Origin: Mariniphaga anaerophila
GTDB taxonomy: Bacteria > Bacteroidota > Bacteroidia > Bacteroidales > Prolixibacteraceae
Assembly (NCBI RefSeq): GCF_900129025.1
Contig: NZ_FQUM01000001.1
Location: 372,001 to 436,000 of the forward strand
Direction of reading: 5' to 3'
DNA length: 64,000 bases
Of the stretch, positions 26,191 through 35,712 are shown piece after piece (within the stretch, counting starts at the first letter, position 1; every line of letters starts with the position of its first letter). A program made the translations under genes and the position numbers. Under the pieces are notes generated by a model. That model ran no database searches, was not told where the DNA came from, and saw only the letters and a list, made by a program, of their open reading frames with translations.

Positions 26191-26951
26191 AAAAGCGAAG
26201 GGACATTTTTAATTCCCTTATTAAGCCCAAAACCGGTCCAGTCAATTTCTCCAACAAACGGTTCAAAACAATTCACCTTTCCGAATAAAAAATCGGTATC
26301 GCGCCCCGGTTTATTGTAGCACATCATCGGGTGCATGGTTTCTATTTTTCTTTTGAGGTGGAGATGTCCGGCTGCTGCCTGTGCATGGTTTCCCCATAAA
26401 AACCACGTAGCCAAAGGAGCGTTATCCCGAATATAAGGCAGCAGTCTGCATGCAAATTCCTCCCATTTTTTTTGATGACTGCCGGGCTTTCCGGGCTCGC
26501 AGGTAAACGAAGTGTTAAGCAGCAACACGCCCTGTTTTTCCCAGTGCGAAAAAAGCTTTCCCGGAGGCAAAACCGGAAATTCATTGTCAAACTTTTCTTT
26601 AAGTTGGGAAAACTTAATGTCGCCTCCGGTGTATGCTTTGTATAAAGTGCGCAAAATATTTTTAAGAGATATATTTTTAAACGGCTGATTCCACGATTTC
26701 AAAGTACCAACTTCGAAAGCTCTGCCGGTTGCCGCACCAGGCTGCGGGTACGGATCCTGCCCCAGAATAATAACTTTTGCAGAAGACAAAGGAAACGACA
26801 GAAAACGCAACACATTTTCGGCCGACGGAGTAAAACCGTTTTCTTTCACTTCAGTTTCTATATTAGCCACCAACGACCGGTTTTCATTGGTTAGAAATGA
26901 AAACCAGTCGCTGTGTATTTTCTTTCCATTCAAAAAAAGAGAATCTCCCAT
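26184..26951 (-). CDS. ung: Uracil-DNA glycosylase (family 1-like, variant motifs)
   Basis: Removes uracil from DNA to start base-excision repair. The water-activating motif reads GQDPYPQPGAATG (65-77) with Asp66 in place, but Pro replaces the His of the usual GQDPYH. LLLNTSFT (143-150) gives the uracil-binding Asn146. The leucine-loop motif is HPMMCYNKPG (207-216) rather than HPSPLS, with the catalytic His207 kept. At 255 residues it is longer than standard Ung (about 220-230). It follows the DUF1080-PHP gene by 5 bases on the same strand, so it may ride on that transcript. Confidence 0.82.
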   Translation of the reverse strand: MGDSLFLNGKKIHSDWFSFLTNENRSLVANIETEVKENGFTPSAENVLRFLSFPLSSAKVIILGQDPYPQPGAATGRAFEVGTLKSWNQPFKNISLKNILRTLYKAYTGGDIKFSQLKEKFDNEFPVLPPGKLFSHWEKQGVLLLNTSFTCEPGKPGSHQKKWEEFACRLLPYIRDNAPLATWFLWGNHAQAAAGHLHLKRKIETMHPMMCYNKPGRDTDFLFGKVNCFEPFVGEIDWTGFGLNKGIKNVPSLFQ

Positions 26952-26956
26952 GTAAA

Positions 26957-28426
26957 TTAACCTGTTATTTTTTCCGGCAACCCTTTTACTTTTACCGGCT
27001 TCAATTCGTCGGGTTTTATTTCAAACATATCGTTTGGCGTCAGTTCACATTCTTCTAGCATTTGAATGCAATACTCCAGCCTGCCCAAATCGCGCCCCGT
27101 ATTATTTGTTCCGAAAGTGAATTTCACTCCGGCCTTTTTTGCCATTTTTATCATTTCGGCAGACGGCGTTTTGTAACGTGCATTTATTTCCAATGCGATG
27201 TTATTATCTGCCAGTACTTTCACCACCCGTTCCATGCGTTCTTTGGTCCACAACTCGGTGTATTCATCTCTGATTTCGGCAGGCAAAACAGTAGGATTCA
27301 CATAAATATCAACCGGCTCCTGCGACATAATGGCTTCAATTTTCCCCACCATTTGTTCCATAAACTGCTGCTTGTCGTCCACCCAAACTTCTTCCGGAAT
27401 CCATATTCTGTTGCGCCGTCCTTTGTAATCGGTAAAAGTCATGGCATCAGTAAAAACATAGTCAAATTTGGCAACTGCATCGGGCGAAAAAAGGGTAATC
27501 CATTCCCTGCCTTCAGCCTGCATCCCTTTAAAAGTAGGACTTCCTTTAACCGATTCAATATATTCAAAAAGCGATTTATCGTCGGTAACCGGAAAATGCA
27601 ACCCGCAGTTGGGAGCGACTCCGTAATTAATGCCAAGCTTTTGAGATTTTTCAACCAACTCTTCGATGGTCAGCCCACCTTTTAAATGCACATGATAATC
27701 GATAAGCGGAAATCCTGCACGCATAAGTTTGGTAACCAGAGTATCCCACTCTTTTTCCACTTCCGGCTTTTTCTTTTCTCCATCCGGCAATGCCTTTACT
27801 TTGAGGTTTCGGTAATAAGTGGTGCTTCCGGGATCGTGAGCCTGCAACGCAAAAGTTCCGCCATTCAGTTTTAGCCCTTCAGCTCCCTCCGGCCTCCACG
27901 GGTCTTCCGGCTCAATGTAGTCATTCACTTTTACGTCGTTCACAAAAACTTCGATGCGATTTTCCACCACTTTCACACGCATTTTAAACCACTCATTGTC
28001 GTTAACCAGCGGAAAATAGATATTACGAATATTGTAGATACTTCCTGTTTTTCTGCGCTCGGGATGGTTCTCATTTCCGCGATATGAATTATTCACCTGA
28101 ATTTCATACCCTTTTTCAGGCCATCCGTCAGCCTGATATTTGGTGTGTATAAAAATACCTGAATTGGAATGCTCCAGTGTTTTTACTTCGGTTTCGAACT
28201 CAAAATTTTTAAAATTACCTTTGTAAAAAAGGTGTGCACGCGGACCCGAACATTTTATGGCGCCGTCTTCAATGGCCAAACTTTCTGAATTCTCCATCGA
28301 TTTTTTCCACCCGTCAAAAGTCTCTCCGTCAAAAATAGAAATCCATTCACCGGTTGGCACTTTTGGTTCGCAGGCTGTCAGAAACAAAGCAGCCAAAAAC
28401 AGATAAAGCAATGCTGTCTTTTTCAT
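26957..28426 (-). CDS. DUF1080 and PHP-domain fusion lipoprotein
   Basis: A 489-residue lipoprotein (lipobox LTAC, Cys19). Residues 27-212 form a DUF1080 (3-keto-disaccharide hydrolase, LamG-like) domain: GEWISIFDGETFDGWKK, then NSGIFIHTKY and WFKMRVKVVENRIEVFVND. After a charged linker, residues 238-480 look like a PHP-type metal hydrolase: DYHVHLKGG (His245, His247), MQAEGREW (Glu305), and LEINARYKTPS with FGTNN. It probably sits in the periplasm and cleaves a modified sugar. It follows the MFS gene by 63 bases, suggesting uptake coupled to breakdown. The PHP assignment is less sure than DUF1080. Confidence 0.82.
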   Translation of the reverse strand: MKKTALLYLFLAALFLTACEPKVPTGEWISIFDGETFDGWKKSMENSESLAIEDGAIKCSGPRAHLFYKGNFKNFEFETEVKTLEHSNSGIFIHTKYQADGWPEKGYEIQVNNSYRGNENHPERRKTGSIYNIRNIYFPLVNDNEWFKMRVKVVENRIEVFVNDVKVNDYIEPEDPWRPEGAEGLKLNGGTFALQAHDPGSTTYYRNLKVKALPDGEKKKPEVEKEWDTLVTKLMRAGFPLIDYHVHLKGGLTIEELVEKSQKLGINYGVAPNCGLHFPVTDDKSLFEYIESVKGSPTFKGMQAEGREWITLFSPDAVAKFDYVFTDAMTFTDYKGRRNRIWIPEEVWVDDKQQFMEQMVGKIEAIMSQEPVDIYVNPTVLPAEIRDEYTELWTKERMERVVKVLADNNIALEINARYKTPSAEMIKMAKKAGVKFTFGTNNTGRDLGRLEYCIQMLEECELTPNDMFEIKPDELKPVKVKGLPEKITG

Positions 28427-28489
28427 TTTAATGATATTAGGTTTAAGAACAGAACTGGCACTCCAGCTCAGATTGTTGATTCTCCAAAA

Positions 28490-29836
28490 CTAATCATTTG
28501 ATTGCTCAATCTCGAATTTATCCTGCGGATTATTTCCCCGGGAGCTCAAAAATGCAAGCACCAGAATAAAAACGGCTAGGCCATAACTGGCAAAGCTGTA
28601 ACTGCCGAGGCGGGTCAGCGAAAAGCTGAAAAGCACCGGCCCAATGGCGCTAAAAAACACAATAATTGACATTACAAAACCAGAAATTCGCCCCAGGTTG
28701 TCGCGGCCGTAAAACCGCGGCCAGGTAACTGTCATTAAAACGCTGTACAAACCATTTGCCATGCCGTGCCCAACAATAAACCCGTAATAATAAAAACCTC
28801 CGTTCATGTTTGCCAAAGAAAAAAGGGCAATTATTTCACCTGTCAGAAATATGTACAACAGGTATTTTAAACGAATCCGGTCGCTTATCCATCCTCCGAA
28901 AAATGAGATACCAACCGACATAAACGAGATAGGAATAAAAATGGAAAGTGCTTTTTCACGCCCCAGTCCGGCCTGGTCGAAAATAGAAACCAGGTGGAAA
29001 GTAAAACCGGTTATGTATAGCGAATAAAAAGCCAGCGGCAGTGCATAAAGCCAAAACGGTAAGGTTTTTCGTGCTTCAGCCAGAGTAAATTGTTTAAACG
29101 GTTTTATGGTTACATTGCGTTCCCTGTGCCCGTGTTTTTCCCCGTCGGGCAACATGCCCATATCTTCGGGATTATCTCTGAAAAAGAAAAATGCAAATAA
29201 CATAAACACCACTCCGATGCCAACAGCCATAAGTATCCAGGCATACCGCCACGACGTTTCCTGAATAAGCCCGTCGAAAGTAAGCGGTGCAATGGAAAAA
29301 CCGAGCGTTATCAAAACCGAAGAAATTCCGTTTGCAAAACCGCGCCGGGCAATAAACCATTTCATCAACATATTTCGCGAAACCATTGTAAGTACTCCCT
29401 GCCCCGAAAACCGCAGCAAAAAGAATAACAAAACCATCACACCAATGGCAACACCAGTATAAATTGCCGAATCCTGACTCTGAACAAACAAATGTACAAT
29501 CCGATCTGACTGGCTTAACAAAAGCAAAACTGAGGCAAGAAGTATTGACGCAGTAACGGTTGTCCAGCGAGCGCCAAACTTATCGTATTGTTTTCCGGCC
29601 CAGGTTAGCAGAAACGAACTGCTTATGGTACCAATCATGTAAGCGCTGCTTATTTGATTCCGGCTAATATGAATGTGTTTTATCAGATAATCAGTAAATG
29701 TTGAAACCCCCATGGTTTGCCCCGGAGCGCTTGCCAGCACACCTACTGTTGAAGCAAACAGAATTACCCAGCCATAGAAAAAAGGAATTTTTTCGGGACT
29801 GAACGGAAAATTGTTCCAGCGTTTTTTTAATTGCAT
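28490..29836 (-). CDS. Major facilitator superfamily transporter
   Basis: A 448-residue, twelve-helix MFS permease of the inner membrane. The first segment IPFFYGWVILFASTVGVLAS and the middle loop MGMLPDGEKHGHRERN resemble oxalate/formate- and monocarboxylate-like MFS members. Substrate is not clear. It is first in a row of same-strand genes with the DUF1080-PHP lipoprotein and ung; a sugar-derived acid would fit that setting, which is inference. Its start is 210 bases from the divergent GH92 gene. Confidence 0.88.
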   Translation of the reverse strand: MQLKKRWNNFPFSPEKIPFFYGWVILFASTVGVLASAPGQTMGVSTFTDYLIKHIHISRNQISSAYMIGTISSSFLLTWAGKQYDKFGARWTTVTASILLASVLLLLSQSDRIVHLFVQSQDSAIYTGVAIGVMVLLFFLLRFSGQGVLTMVSRNMLMKWFIARRGFANGISSVLITLGFSIAPLTFDGLIQETSWRYAWILMAVGIGVVFMLFAFFFFRDNPEDMGMLPDGEKHGHRERNVTIKPFKQFTLAEARKTLPFWLYALPLAFYSLYITGFTFHLVSIFDQAGLGREKALSIFIPISFMSVGISFFGGWISDRIRLKYLLYIFLTGEIIALFSLANMNGGFYYYGFIVGHGMANGLYSVLMTVTWPRFYGRDNLGRISGFVMSIIVFFSAIGPVLFSFSLTRLGSYSFASYGLAVFILVLAFLSSRGNNPQDKFEIEQSND

Positions 29837-30003
29837 GATCAGAATTTTTCACAAACATACGGTTTGCTTAACGGAAAGCTCAATCGGACCCGGTTGCGAC
29901 GCAAAAGATTAATCTTGCGGAAAGGTTCTGCAGCGTCGGGTAACTTTTTTCTGTAGAATCCCGTTTCCTGAAAACAGTCAAAGATTTTCACGTCAGAAAA
30001 TAT

Positions 30004-30011
30004 TACTTTTG
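30004..30011 (+). promoter_or_regulatory. -7 element before the GH92 gene
   Basis: TACTTTTG fits TAnnTTTG and lies 35 bases before the start codon. No matching -33 TTTG is at the right distance, so support is partial. Confidence 0.35.
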
Positions 30012-30046
30012 ACCAACTAAAAAACGGATACTAAAATACTATTGAA

Positions 30047-32338
30047 ATGAAAATCACGTTTGTTATCGCCGCACTCACCCTTCTGCTTTCTGCTTGTTCA
30101 GAAACCGCAACAAACAGTTTTATTACCGACCCGGTTGAACTAGTCAACCCGCTAATGGGATCCGACTCGGATTTTAGCCTGAGTAACGGAAATACTTACC
30201 CGGCCATTGCGCGACCCTGGGGAATGAATTTTTGGGCGCCGCAAACCAACAAAATGGGCAACGGCTGGCTGTATCAGTACGACGCTAACAAACTAAGGGG
30301 GTTCAAACAAACTCACCAGCCAAGCCCGTGGATAAATGACTATGGGCAGTTTTCAGTTTTTGCCACCACCGGGAAACCCGTTTTTAGTGAAGTTGACCGC
30401 GCAAGTTGGTTCTCGCACAAAGCAGAAACCGTAAAACCTTATTTGTACGAAGTTTACCTGGCAGACTACGATGTAGAAACGGCATTTACAGCGACAGAGC
30501 GGGCAGCTTTTTTTCAGTTCACTTTTCCGGAAAGCGACAGTTCAAACATCATTATTGATGCCTTTGACGGAGGTTCGTATATAAAAATCATTCCGGAAGA
30601 AAACAAGGTAACCGGCTACACCACAAAAAACAGCGGCGGTGTTCCGGCAAATTTCAAAAACTGGTTTGTGGTGCAATTCGATAAACCGTTCGAAACGTTT
30701 TTCACCACTGACAACGAATCGTTTTTTGAAGGAAAGGCTGAATTAAAAGACCTGCACACCGGTGCAATTCTCCATTTCAACACAAACAGAAAAGAAAAAA
30801 TTTCAATAAAAATTGCTTCGTCTTTTATTAGTTTGAAACAGGCAGAACTAAATCTTAAACAGGAAATTGCGGACAAAACATTTGACCAACTGGTGGCCGA
30901 AGGAAAATCGGAATGGAACCGCGAGCTGGAGAAAATAAAAATTCAAACACCGAACATTGATAAAGCGCGAACTTTTTACAGTACGTTATACCGGATTCTG
31001 CTGTTTCCCCGCAAATTTTTCGAAGTAAATGCCGCCGGGAAAATAGTACATTACAGCCCATACAATGGTGAGGTTCTTCCCGGATACATGTTTACCGACA
31101 ATGGATTTTGGGACACGTTTCGTGCTGTTTTCCCATTCTTCACACTGATGTACCCGGATTTGAACAGCCAGATTATGGACGGACTGGTAAACGCATACAA
31201 AGAAAGTGGCTGGCTTCCGGAATGGGCCAGTCCCGGGCACCGCGACTGCATGATTGGGTCCAACTCGGCTTCGCTTATTGCCGACTCGTACCTCAAAGGA
31301 ATTCGTGGTTACGATATTGAAACGTTGTATGAAGCCATTCTGAAAAACACAAAAGGAAAAGGTCCGGTAAGTTCCGTTGGACGTTACGGCGCAGAGTATT
31401 ACAACGAATTGGGATACATTCCTTACGATGTGGATATTCGCGAAAATACCGCCCGTACTTTGGAATACGCTTATGCAGATTATTGCATTGCCGAGCTGGG
31501 GAAAGCACTGGGAAAACCAGAAGAAGAAATCAGCCTTTTTGAAAAACGAGCGCAAAACTACCGGAATGTTTTTGATCCGGAAACAAAATTAATGCGTGGC
31601 AAAAACGAGAACGGAGAATTTCAATCGCCATTCAATCCCTACAAATGGGGCGACGCTTTTACCGAAGGAAACAGTTGGCACTACACGTGGAGCGTTTTTC
31701 ATGATGTAGAAGGCCTGGCCCGGCATATGGGCGGACACAACAGTTTTACAACCATGCTCGACTCTATTTTTGTTGTTCCTCCCGTTTTCGATTGCTCGTA
31801 CTACGGTTTCCCCATTCACGAAATAAGGGAAATGCAAATTGTTAACATGGGAAATTACGCCCACGGAAACCAACCCATTCAGCACATGATTTACCTTTAT
31901 AACTATGCCGGGCAGCCGTGGAAAACGCAGCAACATGCCCGCCAGGTGCTGACAAAACTGTACCAACCAACGCCGGATGGGTATTGTGGCGACGAAGACA
32001 ACGGACAAACTTCGGCCTGGTATGTTTTTTCGGCGCTGGGATTTTACCCTGTGTGCCCGGGAACTCCGGAATATGTTATCGGTTCCCCACTGTTTGAAAA
32101 GGTGCAAATAGAACTCCCCAACGGGAAACAGCTCACCATTGAAGCAGAAGGAGCAGAAACTAATTTTTACATTCAAAAGGCAGAGTTTCTGGGACAAGAT
32201 CTAAACAAATCGTATTTTACGCACGGCGAGTTATTAAAAGGAGGACTCATTCGGTTTAAAATGGGCTCTGCTCCAAACAAAGCGCTTTGGAACGCTGCAG
32301 AAAGCTTTCCGTCGTCTGTAACTCCTCCAAAAAAATAA
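30047..32338 (+). CDS. GH92 alpha-mannosidase lipoprotein
   Basis: A 763-residue glycoside hydrolase family 92 enzyme, calcium-dependent exo-alpha-mannosidases that trim N-glycans or fungal and algal mannans. Lipobox LLSAC (Cys17) indicates surface or periplasmic anchoring. The N-terminal beta-sandwich begins VELVNPLMGSDSDFSLSNGN; the catalytic (alpha/alpha)6 barrel includes GHRDCMIGSNSASLIADSYL and the diagnostic GDEDNGQTSAWYVFSALGF with the paired Asp bases. Length is standard. yitT follows 28 bases later. No SusC/SusD pair is near, so it is not in a classical utilisation locus within this window. Confidence 0.95.
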   Translation: MKITFVIAALTLLLSACSETATNSFITDPVELVNPLMGSDSDFSLSNGNTYPAIARPWGMNFWAPQTNKMGNGWLYQYDANKLRGFKQTHQPSPWINDYGQFSVFATTGKPVFSEVDRASWFSHKAETVKPYLYEVYLADYDVETAFTATERAAFFQFTFPESDSSNIIIDAFDGGSYIKIIPEENKVTGYTTKNSGGVPANFKNWFVVQFDKPFETFFTTDNESFFEGKAELKDLHTGAILHFNTNRKEKISIKIASSFISLKQAELNLKQEIADKTFDQLVAEGKSEWNRELEKIKIQTPNIDKARTFYSTLYRILLFPRKFFEVNAAGKIVHYSPYNGEVLPGYMFTDNGFWDTFRAVFPFFTLMYPDLNSQIMDGLVNAYKESGWLPEWASPGHRDCMIGSNSASLIADSYLKGIRGYDIETLYEAILKNTKGKGPVSSVGRYGAEYYNELGYIPYDVDIRENTARTLEYAYADYCIAELGKALGKPEEEISLFEKRAQNYRNVFDPETKLMRGKNENGEFQSPFNPYKWGDAFTEGNSWHYTWSVFHDVEGLARHMGGHNSFTTMLDSIFVVPPVFDCSYYGFPIHEIREMQIVNMGNYAHGNQPIQHMIYLYNYAGQPWKTQQHARQVLTKLYQPTPDGYCGDEDNGQTSAWYVFSALGFYPVCPGTPEYVIGSPLFEKVQIELPNGKQLTIEAEGAETNFYIQKAEFLGQDLNKSYFTHGELLKGGLIRFKMGSAPNKALWNAAESFPSSVTPPKK

Positions 32339-32366
32339 AATTATTCACTTGTAAAAAATAAAGTTT

Positions 32367-33293
32367 ATGGCTTTTCTGTCGAAACAAAAAATGTTCAGTA
32401 AACAATGGTTTATTGATTACACCCTAATCCTGGTTGGTTCTTTTATTCTTGCAATAGGGTTTGTGTATTTTGTTACGCCGCACAAAATAGTTCCCGGAGG
32501 TGTGTATGGTATTGCTATTGTGGTCCACTACCTTACTCGCGGGATGTTTTCGTTTTGGCCCGACGGGATTCCAATCGGGTTGTTTGGTCTTATTCTGAAT
32601 ATTCCACTCACTATTGCGGGAATAAAAATTCTGGGGCCGCGTTTTGGTGTAAAAACCATCGTTGGTTTTGTACTTGCATCGGCTTTTATTGATGGTATTG
32701 CCATGTTACGCCCGGCAGGTGACGAACCGCTTGTAAACGATGTACTGCTATCCAGTATTTTTGGAGGAGTGCTTATTGGAGTCGGGCTCGGGCTAATATT
32801 TAAATCGCGTGCCACCTCGGGAGGTTCAGATATTATTGCAATGATTATTGCCAAATACACCAAACTCCAATTGGGAAAACTGATGATTTATGTCGATTCG
32901 GTAATCGTTCTCATGGGACTGCTTGCATTTAAGAGCTGGCTCATTCCGCTCTATTCGTGGGTAGTTATTTACATTACCGGCCGTGCAATTGACATGATTT
33001 TGGAAGGAGCTGATTACAACAAGGCTTTGCTTATAATTTCGAATAAACACGAAGAAATCAAAAACAAAATACTGGTTGACCTGGAACGTGGCGGAACATA
33101 TCTGCGGGGAGAAGGAATGTTTACCGGAGAAGAGAAGCAAATTATTTACACCGTGGTAAGCCGGCGCGAGGTAGCCATTTTACAGGAATACATCGGAAAA
33201 ATTGATCCGGACGCATTTATTACAATTATGGATGCCCGGGAGATTTTGGGAGAAGGTTTCCAAAGCCTGGGAAAAAAAATAGAAGCAGATTAG
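32367..33293 (+). CDS. YitT-family membrane protein (DUF161 and DUF2179)
   Basis: A 308-residue inner-membrane protein. Residues 15-220 hold five to six helices of the YitT/DUF161 fold (YTLILVGSFILAIGFVYFVT, VVPGGVYGIAIVV-like segment, FKSRATSGGSDIIAMII). Residues 225-300 form the cytosolic DUF2179 domain (ERGGTYLRGEGMFTGEEKQI, VVSRREVAILQEYI). Function is unknown; relatives are common in Firmicutes and Bacteroidota. The 28-base gap to GH92 suggests co-transcription. Confidence 0.92.
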   Translation: MAFLSKQKMFSKQWFIDYTLILVGSFILAIGFVYFVTPHKIVPGGVYGIAIVVHYLTRGMFSFWPDGIPIGLFGLILNIPLTIAGIKILGPRFGVKTIVGFVLASAFIDGIAMLRPAGDEPLVNDVLLSSIFGGVLIGVGLGLIFKSRATSGGSDIIAMIIAKYTKLQLGKLMIYVDSVIVLMGLLAFKSWLIPLYSWVVIYITGRAIDMILEGADYNKALLIISNKHEEIKNKILVDLERGGTYLRGEGMFTGEEKQIIYTVVSRREVAILQEYIGKIDPDAFITIMDAREILGEGFQSLGKKIEAD

Positions 33294-33419
33294 TAATTTC
33301 TCAACTGGCAACTCTTTTTCGGCCGTTCACCGAAGCGAATCCTGATTTTTCCCAAAACCACGGATCATGCGATGCATTTTTTGTAATTTTGATACCGTTC
33401 AGAAAGCATTATACTCGCC

Positions 33420-35711
33420 ATGTGGAAAAGTCTGTTTAGTTTAATTATAGCAGTCTCTGTTTCAACAATAAGTCTGGCTCAATCAGTCGGACTGGTTCTA
33501 AGCGGAGGCGGGGCAAAAGGAATTGCCCACATTGAAGTTATCCGTACCCTCGAAGAAAACGGAATCCCCATTGATTACATTGCGGGCACATCTATTGGTG
33601 CCATAGTTGGCGGATTGTATGCAGCGGGTTATTCGCCCGATGAAATGGAAGAATTGTTTCGCTCTGATGATTTCTACTTTTGGTCCACCGGCCGCATTCA
33701 GAAAGAATACCGTTACTATTTTACACAGCCCGAGCCCAACCCGTCGTGGTTGGAGTTACGGATTGAAAAGAAAAAAGATAAGATTACGGTTTTGCCTCCG
33801 ACTAACATAATTCCACCGGAACAAATGGATTTCGCTTTTATGGAGTTACTGGCATCGACCAATGCCGCCTGCAAAAATCAATTCGACAGTTTGATGATTC
33901 CTTTTTTTTGCGTGGCAACCGATGTACATTCCAATAAGCCGGCAGTACTGAGAAAAGGCGATTTGGGTGAAGCAATCAGGGCTTCAATGACTTTCCCGTT
34001 GTATTTCAGAGCCATTAAAATTGACGGAAAACTTTTATTCGATGGTGGCATTGTAAATAATTTTCCGCAGGATTTGATGGAAAAGTTTTACAACCCGGAC
34101 ATCATAATAGGGCACAAAGTAGCTGACGGCGCAAAAGTTCCGGATTCGGACAATGTGATGGAGCAGATTACAAATATTGTGATGCGCCCGACCAACTACG
34201 AAATTCCGCCGGAAAAAGGCATTTTATTGGAGACTGAACTTTCAGACATCAGCCTGCTTGACTTTCAGAAATATGATTTTATTGCCGAGCAAGGCCGCAA
34301 AACTGCAGAAAAAATGATTGACAGCATAAAAACCCGGATTCACAGAAGGGTAGATTTGCAGGAAATCACCAAAAGAAGACGACAGTTCAACTCAAAAAAA
34401 CCTGAGCTTTATTTTCAGAATGTTCAGGTTGAAGGCGTGCCTGATCCCATGCAGCGCAAATTTATCATCCAGTCGATAAAACACCGCTACAATGTTGTTC
34501 CATTGAGTTCGCTAAAGAAAGACTATTTTAAGCTCATAGCCGACGAGCACCTGAAATCAATCAGGCCGGTGGCCTACTACAACCCTCAAACCGGGTATTA
34601 CGATCTTCACCTGAAGGTTACTCCCGAAAAGAAAATGAGGATTAATATCGGCGGGAATATTTCCACAAAACCCATCAACCAGGGGTACGGTAGTTTCGAT
34701 TATCGCTCATACAAAGGGCGGGCTTACACGTTCAGCTCGAATATTTACTTCGGAAGATTTTACAGCTCTTTTAAGTTGGGTGGAAGAATTGATTTTCCAA
34801 CCTCGCTCCCTTTCTACCTGGCCGGTTACACCACATTCAACCGCTGGGATTTTTTCGCTTCCAGTTCTGAGTTGTTTTTCGAAGACGTGCGACCGCCATT
34901 CATTATTCAGGACGAATATCACATTCGGTTTGAAGGCGGAATACCGCTGGGGCTCCATTCTAAACTTTACACCATGGGAGCGTTTGCAAATTCATCAGAT
35001 GAGTATTACCAAACTGATGTATTTAAAAAACAAGACACTCCTGATGTTACTACATTTAATGCTTTCGTAATTAATACCGGATTGGAAAATAACTCTCTGA
35101 ATTACAAGCAATATGCAACAGAAGGATCTTTTAATTCAATCAGTTTAAAATACATTACCGGCAGAGAAACGAATAAACCGGGGACAACATCCACAGCTAC
35201 TGCAAAATCAGCACGCCACCACGATTTTTGGTTGGCGCAGGCCACGTCGGCAAAATACTTTAACATTTCTAATAATTTCACTTTGGGAACGCAGGCTGAA
35301 GTGGTATTCAGCAATAAAAAAATGTTTCAGAATTACAGGTCGACCATGTTATCAGCTCCGGGCTACTACCCCACTCCTCACAGCCGGTCTTTGTTTATTG
35401 AAAATTTTCATTCGAACAATTACATCGGCGGCGGGCTAAAAGCAATTTTTCAATTTAACCCCAGCTTGCATCTCAGGCTCGAAGGCCACGGCTTTTTACC
35501 GATAAAAGAGGAGCGTCCCAACGAAGACCTTACTGCATACAAAAGCGACAAAATCTTTTCAAATTATTATCTACAGGGAATGGCAGCACTGGTTTACCAC
35601 ACCGGAGTGGGTCCGGCCAGCATATCTTTGAATTACTACGACAAGGCCAATACAAACTTGTATTTGACGCTTAATTTCGGATACATTCTGTTCAACAAAA
35701 GAGGTTATTAA
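33420..35711 (+). CDS. Patatin-like phospholipase with outer-membrane barrel
   Basis: A 763-residue protein joining a secreted patatin lipase to a beta-barrel, like the type Vd PlpD group. A signal peptide (1-20) ends SLAQ. The lipase domain shows the oxyanion loop GGGAKG (29-34), nucleophile Ser58 in GTSIG and the dyad Asp208 in FDGG. A POTRA-like stretch covers about 335-415, followed by many beta-strands and a C-terminal aromatic (RGY), as in Omp85 barrels. It could hydrolyse phospholipids at the cell surface or periplasmic face. TAATTTTG at 33384-33391 lies 29 bases before the start. A macro-domain gene starts one base after its stop. Confidence 0.93.
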   Translation: MWKSLFSLIIAVSVSTISLAQSVGLVLSGGGAKGIAHIEVIRTLEENGIPIDYIAGTSIGAIVGGLYAAGYSPDEMEELFRSDDFYFWSTGRIQKEYRYYFTQPEPNPSWLELRIEKKKDKITVLPPTNIIPPEQMDFAFMELLASTNAACKNQFDSLMIPFFCVATDVHSNKPAVLRKGDLGEAIRASMTFPLYFRAIKIDGKLLFDGGIVNNFPQDLMEKFYNPDIIIGHKVADGAKVPDSDNVMEQITNIVMRPTNYEIPPEKGILLETELSDISLLDFQKYDFIAEQGRKTAEKMIDSIKTRIHRRVDLQEITKRRRQFNSKKPELYFQNVQVEGVPDPMQRKFIIQSIKHRYNVVPLSSLKKDYFKLIADEHLKSIRPVAYYNPQTGYYDLHLKVTPEKKMRINIGGNISTKPINQGYGSFDYRSYKGRAYTFSSNIYFGRFYSSFKLGGRIDFPTSLPFYLAGYTTFNRWDFFASSSELFFEDVRPPFIIQDEYHIRFEGGIPLGLHSKLYTMGAFANSSDEYYQTDVFKKQDTPDVTTFNAFVINTGLENNSLNYKQYATEGSFNSISLKYITGRETNKPGTTSTATAKSARHHDFWLAQATSAKYFNISNNFTLGTQAEVVFSNKKMFQNYRSTMLSAPGYYPTPHSRSLFIENFHSNNYIGGGLKAIFQFNPSLHLRLEGHGFLPIKEERPNEDLTAYKSDKIFSNYYLQGMAALVYHTGVGPASISLNYYDKANTNLYLTLNFGYILFNKRGY

Positions 35712-35712
35712 A

